A program made the translations under genes and the position numbers. From positions 416,894-480,893 of the forward strand of contig JACDOX010000116.1 of NCBI GenBank assembly GCA_014549065.1: DNA of 64,000 bases. The letters are read 5' to 3'. Within the stretch, counting starts at the first letter, position 1. The number at the start of each line of letters is the position of its first letter. The notes under the pieces are model-generated. The model had not been told where the DNA came from. It worked only from the letters and a program-made list of their open reading frames with translations, and made no database searches. This DNA comes from Cardinalis cardinalis (Eukaryota > Chordata > Aves > Passeriformes > Cardinalidae). Positions 36,690-50,220 of the stretch are shown piece by piece.

Positions 36690-37180
36690 AGAAGAGATGT
36701 CAGAAGCCAAGGGCTGCAGAGGAGCTCTTGCCAAGCCCTGGCCAGCAGCAGGCCTTGGTGGCTCTTGCCAGCACCTTGGGCTGACTCAGGGCAGTGTGGA
36801 GAGAAAGGCAGCAGAGCCTGGGGCATTCGTACCTGGGCTTCCTGGCCTGCCACAGCCTCACGGGTTGTCGGCATCTCCTGCCGTCCCTCTTCCTCCTCTT
36901 CCTCTCGGGCTGCTATTCTCCACCTCTGGCCCAGGCCTTCCCGCTGTCGTTTCCTGCTGGGTTCCTCCACTGGGGTAGCCTGCAAGCCTTGACGTGCTCG
37001 GTTGGATTAGACGGGCATAGCCCAGAGGCACGAGCTGAGTCCCTTCTTGTTGCAGTCAACGCAAGCGCCTTTTACCTGCCTGAGTCAGGAAGGCTCGTCG
37101 GGGCTTTGGCCTCAGCCAGGGCCTCCATGGAGCTCTCAGTCTCCTCGCTTGGAGGCAAAGCTGGAGGNGCCTAAGGCAGA
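36690..37180 (-). pseudogene. GC-rich gene-like island: fragment of an unidentified spliced gene
   Basis: An abrupt block of about 490 bp much richer in GC than its surroundings. On the minus strand it looks like part of a compact gene: a possible exon ending at 37076 before donor GTAAAA, a 96-bp intron (36980-37075) ending TTGCAG, and a 147-bp phase-0 exon (36979-36833) before donor GTACGA. The 49-residue exon is charged, with RKRQREGLGQRWRIAAREEE in its first half. The frame of the upstream exon that would join it contains a TGA, so the copy seems broken. Because an intron is kept, it is not a processed pseudogene. The parent family is not recognised; an antisense reading or a non-coding repeat remain possible. 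Confidence 0.4.
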
Positions 37181-40100
37181 AATTCTGGAGGTGTGTTGCA
37201 TTATTATAGAATATTTCTGTGCTTTTAATTTCCCTCTTCTTTGTCCTAATTTTTAAATATTTTTAAAGAATAGTTATTGATGAGCTTTAGTTCATCATAC
37301 ATGCTTGCTCATGTTTCTGTTTTTGTGACATTTTTTTTTCCACTGCACTGCACTGAATCCAATGTCACCATTTGTGAAGCCTTTTTTTGGTTTTTTGTGC
37401 AGTTGTCAGCGACTTGTTAAAAATAGGTACATTATACTGCCATTAAATATTCATTAAATTGAGTTGTGGCAGGCTATGAGAAACATCCAATTAAGCAGTT
37501 CAGTTTCTACACAGAAGTCTACAAATGAACAGTCTTCTTTCTTTTCAATAATGCATCACAGGCTGCCCTTAGTATCTGTAAAATAATTGATAAGGCAAGA
37601 GTTATTTGTAAAATACATACTAGAAATAGAAAAGTAGATTAGAGGGGATAATTTTGCCTTGGAACTTTCTTCTGACTGTAGGAAAAGCACTGCATACTTT
37701 GATTTAATTTTTACATAGCCTGGGGGAACCTGAAATGCTGCACCTAATAATTCAATATTTTTCTATTTCTGACATGCATTATGTGTTACTAGGCCTTAAA
37801 AACCAGAGCAGGAAAACACATCATAAGCTTTATTCACCCTGAAACCATTACAGGGCACTAAATACACCTGGGTCCTAGGCAAGGCACAGTGATGTTTTGG
37901 ATCTGTACGGTTTATCTTTTTTTGTAGCTGAGGCACTGATACACTTGTGGATGCGTGTGCACCCAGGCTGCAGCTGGAGGCAGGACTGCCATCTGTGCAG
38001 GCAGAGCTGAGCTCGTTGGAGCAGCAGTCACAGCAGAGATGAATTGGCTTAGGCTGCAGCCTAAGAGCATCTCTCTGAATTTCCAGGGCCAGCCCGTGCT
38101 GCTGATCCTTCCCGGGCACACTGACTGAAGATGTTAAAGCTGGCTAGGTTTGCTGTGGGCCTTTTCAAACAGCTCCCTCCTTTGCAGTGCAGACCTGGTC
38201 AGAGCCTACACTTGTCCTGCCAGAGGGGTGAACAGCCTGCAGTGAGGCACTGCAGGGACCCGGGGTCTGTGCCCTGAGCAGCTGGGCTCTGTGCCCTGGC
38301 TCCATGGGTAGCAGTGCCACAGGGCAGTGACATCAGCTGGAGCCAGTCTCCTGTTTCTCCAGCCCTGGGCATGTCCAGATACAAGGCTTCTGTGTAAGCC
38401 CCTATATCCCATGTGTATCATATTACACATTCCATGCCTCTTGCGTAGCACCCAGCAGTTTCCATTTTGCTTTGTAAGTATTTTACCTGCTGTCGCTTGT
38501 TCATTGTTTCTCAGGTGTCTTCCCTTTCTGATGTTAATTTCAAGTCACCCTTTATTTAATTTCCAATTCCAGGGGATTACTTCCAAATGTACTTTCTGGT
38601 TATTACCAAAGCCCTGTGTACATGCTGGCCCTAAACTCCATGGAATATTGGTTCACAGACCAGAAATTTTTTGGCCAGTTCATTCTCATTTGAAATGTAG
38701 GATTTAATAGACTTAAACATGAAGCAAGGNACCACAAGATGTACAGTACTCTTTTTTCCGCATTTTTTTTCTTGTTTACCTTGAGATGAAATTACAATTA
38801 CTTTCTTTGTTCCTACAAAGTGTCAAATATTACAAAAAGTGTAATATTTGAGACACAAAATCTTGTATCAGCCTTGCATGGATGTCGGAAAAGGAGTCCT
38901 ATGAATGTGGCAGCTAACAATGACCATCTAAGCTACTTAGAGCCTTTCAGACAAGGGAAACATCCTGGTAAGGGACCTAGCTCTGAAGGAGGGTGTGCTT
39001 TTTGATATGGCTGAGAACCATCTATCACTGCAAACCCCAGCCATGCCAAGAAAAAGGGGTAAAATCCTGGGAGAAGGAAAGGAAAGGAGAGGGAAATTTA
39101 TGGGAGCAGTGGTAAAATTCCTACCTGAGAAGCAGGATTTCTCATATGATAGAAGTGAGCATGCATCTAGGCAGCAACAAGCTCATTCTTTACTAATTTT
39201 TCAACTTGCCCGTGGGGCAGTGTGCAAGAAAAGTACTTTGTGAACATTTAGATTGTTTAGTACCAGTACCACTTCGTAATAGTATCACTATTAAAGTTAC
39301 ATCTCAATTAAAATCTTATTTAAAACTATGAAAATAATACATTTTATATCATAAATACAAAGCACAGAAAATAAATCAATTGGAAATTAAAAGTAAAGCT
39401 GCATACTTTTTCCATGTTTTCTACATTTTTACATTTCTGCATTTTTACACTTCTACTCAGGAAATCACAGACAAAATCGCTCAGAATTCCAATCTCTCAG
39501 AAGGTCCATGCTTGTCAGATGTATATGAGATGTATATGTACTGAAAGAAGAAAAAAACTTCTCTGCTATCTACTGCTATGTATAAATAATATACATTATT
39601 TATTGATTTTCACTGGTGGTTTTTCATATCCATCAACTATTTCTATAGAAGTAGGAACAGAGTTTTGGAGTTTTAATAGTTAAAATGCTGAGATGATAAA
39701 AGCTGTGACATAAATGAAACAAAATCAAGTTAGACTGTGATCTTGCATACTGGTATGTATGGAGACAGTGGCATTGTTCCTTAAAAAAGGCTTGTATGGA
39801 TTTTATTCTGTGAGACTTGCTACAATTGTGCCTGGATATCAGAAGAAATCTTCCTGCCAGGCATAATTAGAATTTCCAGCTTTTGAAGTTTGTCTTAGTA
39901 TTTACAAAGATCAGCTAAAGCCCAGTCAAATCAATGGAAAAGCTCCTGGGATGTGTCTCTGCTGTGCCGAGCACAACAATATTAAGCAATGCCTGACTTG
40001 GTGTTAAGTGAGCTGCCTTGTGCAGGGCCATGCAAAAGGCAGCAGCCAGGGGCTTGAAAGGAGCACGGTGACAGAGCAGGTTAAGCCTCAAACAGACTTT

Positions 40101-43100
40101 GGTTGCAGGGGCTGCTCACTCTCATCTGGTGCAGCACCTCCCTGCAGTTTGACAATGCGTGGCTTGAGCACTATGAAGCCATGAGTAATTTGGCCTCCAA
40201 TTGAAACTCAGGCAGTGTCTGATAATAAAGTGTCTTAGGGTTTATGTGCTTCTCACCCCATTATTTACCCAGTTACCTGCAGGAATATAACATCAGTAGC
40301 ANGCAGAGGGTGTTTGAAAAGTCAATCTACTGCTTTATTTCTAAACTGTCAGGTAATGCATAATTCCTTAGACCTCACCTGAAGTAACAGTCCTAATGCT
40401 TCCATAATACTTGAAACTTCACAGGAAAGTATGCAGATTTTTAACTAGCTTGTAGTTTTATAAAAACAAATTTGTGCAAGAGAGCTTTTAGTAATATTAC
40501 GAGGAGCAGATTAACTGTAATTCTACTTCAATGAATTTTATATTCCCTTTTATTCTACCATTAAAATCCTTGCAACTGTTTAAAAAGGAGAAAACAGTAA
40601 CCACCATATTCTGCAACCCAGAATGGCTCCTCATGGGCTTCTTAAGACAAAAACAGGTAATGCATAGAAACAGAGCGGTCATTCACATTGGAAAGTTATT
40701 ATGAAAGTGATCCATTTGGCATTTACTGAGCCTCATAGAGAAGATTGTGGTGCAAATATAATTTGTCTGACATTCCAAATGGAAAATGCAGGGATTATAA
40801 AATACACTGAAGAGCCTATTTGCAAATTATGGACTTTCATTTTGGGGGTTATCCTTTGTGCTGTGTTTCTTAAACTTGGCAGGAAAAATGCATTGGCTGA
40901 AAGAGCTCAAAAAACTCTTATAATTGGCACCCTAGAATGGGCATCTTGGTGAGCTTTCACTGCTTTTGGGCTTGAGTTTAGCAGTCCATTTTTATCCAAG
41001 TAAAGCCTGGATTCATTTCAGCACCACTACGCTTTACAGCATATTCTGTAATAAAGAAGCAGCATTTAGTGAATCAAAACTTAGAGATGAAATAAAAGAG
41101 CCTCAGCTTTGTGCATTTACTGACAATGTTAATTTTGCAGACTTCAGTCTGAGGTGACTAACATCTTCTCAGCAGTGTAGACAAAATTGTATTTTGTGGC
41201 TTTAAGGTTACAAAATAAATAAATAAACTATACTTCTTGTTTGGAAATAAGATGTGGTGCTATGAAACTGTCCTCCTCCAGCAATCACTTTTAACTTTGC
41301 CCTGCCTGATCTCATTCTTAGCCTCCCTCGCAGGAATAGCTCTCAGCTTGTCTCGTGCAGGCAATGTTGTTGGTAAGAACTTTTCTGTNCCTTTCTGGAA
41401 TGACTTTACCCAGTCATTCTTTTCAGACTTTACTTTTTAGACTGCACCACAGAAAGCTGCCTGATTTTCCTAACCTTGCAACTGGTCCAGTCTTTTGTAT
41501 CCAAATCTGCTGGCTTCTCATTAATTACACCAACATTGAGAGAGTGGTCACATTTTAATTTCATAAAAATTCATAAATTTAATAAAAATCACATAAATCT
41601 CACAGGTGCTTGAAGCCAACTGTGGTGTCAGCCCCAAGCATCACTTCTGGAAGGGTGGTTACAGTAAAAAGAAAGTTCTGGCTCTTTAGGTTTTTATAGG
41701 AATTGCCGATCATATGCAAAATGCTAATGAGCTTAATTATTATGTATTTTCTCTGCTTAATAACCAGAATGTGCCAGCATTTTGCTTCATGTGGTTATCA
41801 AACACTACATAAGAGGATGTCTAGTGAGAAAAAAACATACAAAAAGTGAATGACAGAACTTCAAAGTAGAGCAGGGTAATGCATTTTCAGATTTCCCAGC
41901 CATTTTATTGCTGGACTGGTTATCAAAACAGTAGCCTTGTACTACCTTGGCTGGAGTTACAGATTTATTAAGAGGTGGTAAATAATTGTTTTTGTTGGAA
42001 CGTGTTTAAAATGGGTAATAAAGGTGTAATTATAAGCTGTTTTTACATAAGTTCTAACTCCAGAGTTTTAACTCTCATGCCTCATTAATTCCTGCTCCAG
42101 AGTTTTACATCAGCAAACTCATTTAATGTCCCTAAAATATGCAATTTTCTTCCAAATGAAGCTGGTTTTTCTTCATGTAAGAAAGATGTTCCATCAGATA
42201 AATGAATCAAAAATTGTTTAAACTTCTCTTTAGCCTTTTACCCTTTTCCTTCCAAACAGAGAACATTAGGTCTTAGCACTTCATATTCTAGGGAACATAT
42301 GAATTTTCCAGTAGCCCAGAATGAAGCCATTATGCTGTCTTAGTGCAAATGTGACACTCAAGAAGGTACAATTTTCTTAAATTATATTTCTGTTAATTAC
42401 TCTAAGCCTTTCTAACTAAGCTGTGAAAGGTAACTTGATTGCTCTCAAGTACAAAATTTGGAATAAAGCCAAGATGAAATGTCTTCTACTTCCTACTTGA
42501 AGAAGAAAATTTTAGAAAAATAAACAGTCAGTGTCAAAGAGGTGCATTTTCTGTCTGGACCTTCTCTTATTCCATTTAATCTATCAANTTGCAAAATCAT
42601 TTTCATTCAAGCATCTGTCATCTTACATTTCTTATGAATAATTTCTTTATTATCCATTCAGAAATAACAATAACTATCATTAGAATGGAATTTAATGATA
42701 CCAAACTGAAAAGTTTAAAATAATTTCTTATTCACACTTTTCTTTAATTATTCTTGTTAACAAAACCTCTGAATATTGAGATATTGTTGAAAATACAAAT
42801 GTTAACTAGTTTACAGTTTGGTTTTACAAGTGATAAATTTTTATGTAGCAATTATGTGTCTTTGTCTATCCCCTCAAAAACTTCTCTCTTCAGTTACCTA
42901 CTGTAAATCGAGGTTTCAGAGTGGGAAGCTGCTGAGGTTTTGTGCAGATCAGAAGCTAACTGGAGGAGAGGATCCAGTGGTTTACTGTGTGCACTGAAGG
43001 AGGAACAGCCAAAATTCAGAGCCCCNTCCCTTTCAAGAGGCAGGAATCAGATACCTCAGTCAAGATGTGCATATGAGATGATCTCTCAGCACTTTGACAG

Positions 43101-46100
43101 CTCCAGACCAGAACCGGCATGTGCTGGCAGTCTGTGAGCCAAGGAGGAAGGGACTTTGGAAGACACAGGGANCTATTGTGAGGACCAAGAGGAAAAGGCA
43201 AGGGCAACAGGAGGGTGCTGAGTGTAGAAAAAGTATCGAGGAGGTGCCTGGAAGGTCCAGATATAAATTCACAAGCAGGGAAGCTTCCCGTTGTGCTCTT
43301 TGTGGAGGAACTCTCAAGCACTCTTGAACCACTCTTGGTAAAAAAAGAGGAAAACTTACGCGCTCACCTGAACAGCAAAGCATATTTACTTTCACATGGA
43401 GCTTTAGGTAGAATAAGATTTATGTAAAAAAAGCTTTATTAAGTAATTTAAAACAGGTTTTATATACACTTTAGGGTTCTTTTGGCAGTTGAAGTGCAGA
43501 CTAAAAAATGTGATTCAGTGTTGTAGAGGGGAAATGAGAATAATGGATAATGTGTGTGCAATGTCCATGATGTACAGTCCACCAGGCTGATGTGTAGGAC
43601 AAAGCAAAGTCACTCAGATTTTATTTTGTGGGAAAAATANTGCTATGTGTTATTTTAGTCCAAGGGACAGGGTGGTTCCCCAGTAATAAGGAACTTCAAG
43701 GTGGCCCGAGTTTGGGACCATGGTTTGCCATATTTTGGCTTGTTCAGAAAGTGCTGATGTTGACAGGTACAAATTTTAATGACAAGAATGCAAAAAGACC
43801 TGGACTGCCAGTTTAACTAACTGTATATTATAGTTAAAATGTCTGTTAGAATATATACTTGCTCAGAATAAAACCTTAGAGATCCTATTTGCTTAGCATG
43901 CCAGTAGAGCCGTGGCATAAATCTATGGACATTTTAATGGTATTGAAAAATAGACTTTTGTGTAGGAGAATAGACTCACATGTCTACTTTTTGAAACATT
44001 ATTGAGGAGGAAAGGAGATTTGTGTTGGTGATACATGGATCTGTTACCTGGCAAGTCAATTATCAACACTTTTAAAATCAAATCAGTCCTCTAAACAAAC
44101 TAAGGACTGTTCTTATCACCTGCCTACTAATTATATGAATTTTACATTTAAAAAATAATAGTAATGCACTGTTGTGCCAGTGAACCATTGATCCTTAGTT
44201 TAGCCACTTGTGGACTGTATGGGAACTACAGAATATCAGGCTATATGACTACAAAAGAACATGCAATTGTTAAATATTCTGCTCTTCAAGAATCCTTTGA
44301 AGCAGAGAGTGCTGATTGGGAGGTACAAGAACTTGCTTTCATCTTGGAATAAATAAATTAATATCCCTGTCACTGGCCGTGGGGGGGAAAAACTTAAATA
44401 TTATTTTGAAATCAAGGATGATTTTTTTCCCATGTTGATATGTTGGTGAGGAAAACACCATAAGAATTTTACAGAACATCTCCAAAGAGTTCATGCAATG
44501 TTCACAAACACTGTAAAAAAAAAAAGGTACTGTTAATTTGTACTGGGATTCTTACTCTGAGGGTAGAATTGACCTGACTATGAGTAGATTTCCATATTTA
44601 GTATAGAAGTCTTTCCTAAAAATGAGCTTCTGTAGTTAGAATTCCTCTGTCCTGTCTGTGTAGTGAGTTAAATCCAGAAACCTGTGCTCCCTCTGTAATT
44701 TATCTTTATGGAGCTGTTTCAAGGTACCTGTGTACATTTCACATTTGTGTGAAATACGTGTCCTGGACACCTGGTACTGAGCAGCAGTTAATCTCTTTTA
44801 CAGATCTACTCCTACTGGGCTAAATCCACTTAATGACATAAATATAGCCATATGGCAAGGACTTGGTGGGGGAGGGATCAAGCAATGCTAAAGGAATTGG
44901 ACAAAAGGGGCCTTAAATGTGGCATCTAGGACTATATGAGAAATAAGAGCTGGGCTAACTATTTACATTCTCTCAGATTTTCACAAGAGAAAAGCTAGGA
45001 CTGTAAATTGATGATCAGCAAGTTTGCAAAAGCTTTTGTTACCAACATATCTTGGCATATTAAAAAATGTCCCATACTTCATAGTAGGAGTCTCTCCCTT
45101 CCATTCCAATGTTAAGAAGTGCAATATCATTCAAGTGACTTACTAAAAGATCAGAGCCAATCTCTATACATTTCTGCTCTAATACTGAACATTTTTGGAC
45201 CTGAGAATGAAAACTCATTTTTCACCAGGAAATAGCAATATTTCTCTGCATTACTAGGTTGTTTTGGTTTTTTTTTGGCTTTCCTTCTTTTTCAGTCCCT
45301 GAATTGGCCTTGTAACAACTGATGACACACTAGACTATAGTCCACGTTATGCTTCAATGCAGGCAGCACTGTGCCACTCATAGCAACTCTCAGCTAGTTG
45401 CTCTGTGCTAGAAAATGAGCCTCACCCAAGTTCAAGTGGAGGCACTTCGTCAACTAATGAACACTTCATCTGCCTCAAATTGTTGGACCTTCTCCCCATC
45501 TTTCCTAGGATGGTGCAGGGAGAGGTCCAGCATTCTCATATCTGTCTCAAATTCTTCCAGCTCTCACCACCAGACTCTCACCAGAGTCAAAGGCTCTGTG
45601 TGTGGGAACATGGTATGTGGGAACTCAGCATATCAATAGCATAGCAAATTTCCAGAGCTCTGTTCTTAGACTAGGAACTCTCCTGATCCTTGTTTTCTGG
45701 ACTGTCCAGTGGTCTAGAGGTTCTCAAGCAAACACTTCTCCCTCTCACTCTGCTCGTCACCAGTGGAGCTCTTGCCACAAGAGAGGAGCATAGCTGCAGT
45801 GCAACATTTCTGCTCGGCATTTCCCAGGCCAAGTAACTAGGTCACCATGGGAAAATCTTCCATGGAACTGATTCAGCTTAAAAGATCTTCTTATGATCTC
45901 TAGATGCCTGTCCCTGCCTAGAACATCTACGGTGTTCACCATATTGCATCCCGAGAACAGTGTTTACACTAACAGGAACTCACATATGGATTAAAACTAA
46001 TTTCTCCAAACACTCCTTTCCCAAGAGCTTGCTGTTTTTAGCAATCGTTTTAAGAGCAGTGCTGCTCTACTGTGTCTTTGTGTTCAAGGCAATGTGGCCC

Positions 46101-48905
46101 TGCTGCAGGCAGTCAGGGACAATCAAGGCTTTTTAGAGCTGATCTGCACAAACTCAGCCCTAGTAGTGAAATTTCTATTATTAACACACCCATGACACTG
46201 CCTCAGATGGAAACTATAAACATCAACTCTGAAGGAAATTTTGCTGCCACTGCAGCTCCTGCTGATGCTACTCTGCCTGACAGCAGTAGCAAGACACAGC
46301 TGTGAAGTAAAGGAAGGTAAAGTCAGAAAGGAAAAGAAAGCCTTTACTAACACTAGCCCTGCAAAAGTGATGTCCCAGACTTCACTGAGGTGCCTGGTGT
46401 GGTGCCATCTGCTCCATCTCCAGGAGGAGGACCATTCAGAAGAAAGCAGAACAAATGACCAATGAGATGAACCACAGTCATGAATTCTTAATTGTTTTTT
46501 TGTTTTTCTATGATAACATTATTTACATACAACATCACTTTTTTTCACTTCATTTAATTTCTTTTGCTAAAAGTTTTCTCATATTCTGAATCAGAACTCT
46601 CTTGATTAGGGCTGCTGCTTGTGGCTACACTGGGTGAGCCATTTTAAATCCTGTCCTGCCTTTGGTGCCTGTGGTGCTGGAAAACTTCTCTCTTTTGTAC
46701 CTGTGGATTAGCCTGCCCTGCTCCAAGAACTCCATGTAGCTCCAAGGCAGCTCTATGTTCACCTGGATATCTCTAGTTCAGTTTTCCCTCATCCTTCTAC
46801 ATGACGGCTGCAGCCTTTTGGCCTGCAGATACAGCCAGTGGTACCTAAAGGTTAATCAAGCAAAAGGGTGCTCTGAAGTGTTATGTCCATGTTCTCTTTC
46901 TCTCCTTGAGAGTGGTGTATGAAAATAATGTGCTGTCAGGCGAAGATGGAGGCATGCCATGGGTGTTGTCCCCAGCCAGACTTTCCTATCTATTGCTCTG
47001 CCTGTGCTCACAAGACAAGGCACTTTTAGTTGTCCTGGAAATGGACATGCCTCACGTGACTCCAGTTGGGTCACCTGCTAAATGGAAACTTCCCCTTGCC
47101 CTGAGTATTGTCTGCCACCAAACCCTGTATAGGACNTCATGATTCTCTCTTTTTTTACCTGGAGTTTCCATGAAGTCCGTTAGATTTCTCTCTTCTTTAT
47201 TTTTGCTTCTTGCACTGTTGCTAATCTAGACACTAGGTGCAGGCACATGAATAATTAAGAGATTTTTATCACACTGAGTAATGCCTTATTCAAGAGCTGC
47301 CCAACTGGTCCTGCCATTACAAAAATTAGTATAAAAAGATACAAAGACCAAAAAGCTTATTGGAGCTGTCCGTATGGAAAAGCTGAATGACCAGTTTTGG
47401 CTAAGGTTTAAATGCACAGAAAAACATGGGTTTCCATGGAGAATCTGTAAACAGTCAGATCAGGAGAGTCAGGAACAGCCCATGGAGAATAAGGAAACAG
47501 TCTAAACCAATATCTTTTTGTGGACATCTGAATATAGTTGCCTGCATGAGAGAAGATAACAAAAGTGTTTCTTGATGAGAGAGAGGAGCTGAGGTGAGCA
47601 TCTTGCAAACAGCAAACCATTTGAATCAGTGCTAGTAATCTACTTTTAGAGAGCTAAATTACACCCTGACTTCCTGTCTCACTTGTGATCTCTAGGTGTT
47701 ACTGTGCTATAAATAATAATAGCACTTCTTTTGACAAGAGAAGGAGATTGAGAAATTAACTAGGAGAAAGACTGATTTTTTTTTCATCTTACAACATATG
47801 GATGATCAAGAAGGGGAAGAGAATGTGCTGAACTTGGAAGGTTTGTGAGGCTGTGGTTCCACTCTTCCTTGCAGGATTTGTGACATTTCTTCACCTATGC
47901 AGAAGTTAGCAGTTAAAGCAGATAAAGTAAAGATTAAAGCACAATGACAGGCAAATTTGGAAAAATTTGCATAGTAACTGCCTAGCTAAATTTTGTCTGT
48001 GAGATCTATAAATCTGTCACTTTCATGAACATAAGATTCTCACAAATCATTAGCCAAAAACTGAAATATCCATCACGAATTTTCACAGAAAAAAAAGAAT
48101 AGTTATAAGAACAATTTAACTATCTTTCCAATCATGAAAAACGATCCTACCTTCTCAGCTATCATTTTGTATGGCTGTGTTCACAGCCATTATAGAAACA
48201 AAAATCACTATGTCCACTAGTTATTGATATTACACAAAGTTTTAAAAGATGAACAGAACAGGTTTCATTATACCCTCTCAATAAACTCTTTGATGTTAAT
48301 TTAGACAATTTTGCATAAAACTCCGAAACACCTTAGCACAAACATCAATAGTAGTTCGACATATTTTATCAAGGAGAGAACCTCACTTCTCAAACAGGCT
48401 GTTTTACCTGCTTAGAATTTAACAACTGTAATATGATATAAAAAATCTGCCATAGATTCACAAGACACCCAGTATAGAACTTCATGAATTAATTTTTTTT
48501 TTCTGCTGTGGAAACCTTAGCAACACTTTTAATGTGTTTTAATCAGTGCTCTGATGAATCCAGAACACATCTCCACCTTGCTTTTTATTGCAGAGTCTAT
48601 TTTATTTAAAACCACCTATGATGCAGGACAGAAATTGCACTTACATTCAAAAAACTCAAGGTAGCAAAGANTGTGAAATTTCTAAAATTGCCAGTAATTA
48701 TCCATTATATGTCATAGCCATCAATACTGAAACATTAAACTGATATTTTGAAAACTATAGAGTTCATAAATTCAGATTTCTTGTACACAGAGATATAACT
48801 TCAGATTTACACCTTTACAAAATCAGTAGAATCCAGTCATTTTGATATAGTGCTTCCATTTCAGTACTTGAATTTTTTGTCCTATTTGCTCATATTTTGA
48901 GTTTG
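37181..48905. other. Intergenic, no gene recognised
   Basis: About 11.7 kb without a supported coding exon. It includes moderately GC-rich patches (37920-38370, 43000-43330, 45400-45850) of unknown nature, a hairpin at 38820-38856, and AT-rich blocks at about 40680-41160 and 41690-42150 that resemble non-coding regulatory DNA. Confidence 0.5.
38820..38856. repeat. Inverted repeat with 14-bp paired stem
   Basis: GTGTC-AAATATTAC (38820-38833) pairs with GTAATATTT-GA-GACAC (38841-38856) around a 7-nt loop, leaving a 2-nt bulge. Isolated in unique sequence. Confidence 0.75.
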
Positions 48906-48963
48906 TTGTCTATAGTGCTGAACACTTGTGTTCCTGGAATTCTAAATGAAAGCTGAAAATGTA
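48906..48963 (+). repeat. 58-bp direct repeat, left copy
   Basis: Begins TTGTCTATAGTGCTGAACAC and ends AAAGCTGAAAATGTA. Identical to 50412-50469 except for one G/A difference. It lies two bases before the LTR end. Confidence 0.97.
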
Positions 48964-48965
48964 GT

Positions 48966-50220
48966 TGTCATGGTTTGACACTGGCACAATGCCAGTGCCC
49001 CTATGAAGATTCCCTCCCCCTGGTGTCTGCTGTGAGATGTGACCAGGAATAAGCAAAGCAGGCTCTCACTTAGTAACAAAAAAACTTTATTAACTACACT
49101 ACAAGGAAAAAAAAGAAACAAGAAAAAAAAAAACACACAAGGAAAATGAAAACTGCACAGAAGCATTTTCTTCTTCCCCCTACCAAATTTCCAATACAAT
49201 ACTTCTCCTAAAACACCAACTCTCGATCCTGCACCACTCTTCAGAATACTCAATCTATAGTCCATCAAGAGGAGAAGGAGTCCTTCTTTGTGCCATGGTA
49301 ACCTTTTCTTTTCATGTTCAGTGCTCTCACTACCAAACACAGACCAGGGCTGCTTCCAGGGTCATCTTTTAAGGGTGCCTTGTCCCATTCCAAAAAGAGC
49401 CCAGTCTCACCTTTGGGATACCTGTCCCCCCCATATTTTTCACCCCCTGGGGCCAAGGTGTCTTAACACCTCAACACTGAAACTTTCTTGGCTCTGAGCC
49501 ACTGCCCCCCCTGGATGCAGTCTCTGTGTCACAAGGAACACGGCTCTGTCCATGGCTACACAAAAGAGTCCAGCAAAAAGGCCACTCCATCTTCTCCATT
49601 CCTCCAACATCTCTCTTTCTCCCTCTGGCACAGACCTTCATCTCGCTTACTCAATTCCCTCTTCATCTTCTGCTCCATTGCAGGAAAGGTCAATGCTCTG
49701 CAGAATTTTCATTGTCCACAAAAGGGTTAAAACTCGGGCTCTGCCCACCCGGAGAGACTCCCACAAGCAGCAGGACACCTTCTCTCTGCATCTTTCCCCC
49801 ACTCTTCTTCTCAGCCTGGCACATGTTATCAAGTTTCAAGGTAACACAGTCACAAGCACAGGCTGCGCTCTCTCTCTCTCTCCTGGGGGGGCTGCCCGAT
49901 GCCTCCTGGTGCTTCTCCCACCCTTCCATGCCAGGGCCTCTTCACCTCCCATCTCTGTCCAAAGCCCTGGCCTACCTCACCTGGCCGCATGGCTTCCCCT
50001 CCCCTGCCCAGCAGCAGCAGCTGCACGGGGGAGAGATGTGAACTGCTTCCCCACCAGAACCCAAGAGAGCTTCCCAGGGGGAGAGCCCTGCTTTAACCCT
50101 GTGTTCTCAGAGGTGGATCCAGTGTCCCAGTGGCCGGATAAGTTGCCAATATTAAAATCTGAACATTCATTGGCTTGACCACAGGATCCTAGAAATCCTG
50201 TTTCCTGTCAAACCACCACA
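48966..50220 (-). mobile_element. Endogenous retrovirus LTR (minus orientation)
   Basis: 1255 bp with imperfect 15-bp terminal inverted repeats: TGTCATGGTTTGACA at 48966 and, on the other strand, TGTGGTGGTTTGACA from 50220 (13 of 15 match). On the minus strand AATAAA at 49091-49086 serves as a polyadenylation signal, leaving a U5 of about 120 bp. Purine-rich AGAGGTGAAGGGTAGAA directly precedes the LTR start on the minus strand (50237-50221), like a polypurine tract, so this is probably a 3' LTR. The long plus-strand ORFs inside (such as 49552-50178) are antisense to it and not genes. Confidence 0.85.

Noticed and set aside
49552..50178. 208-codon plus-strand ORF
   Set aside because: Lies antisense inside the LTR; Ser/Pro/Leu-rich composition, no family, no gene context.
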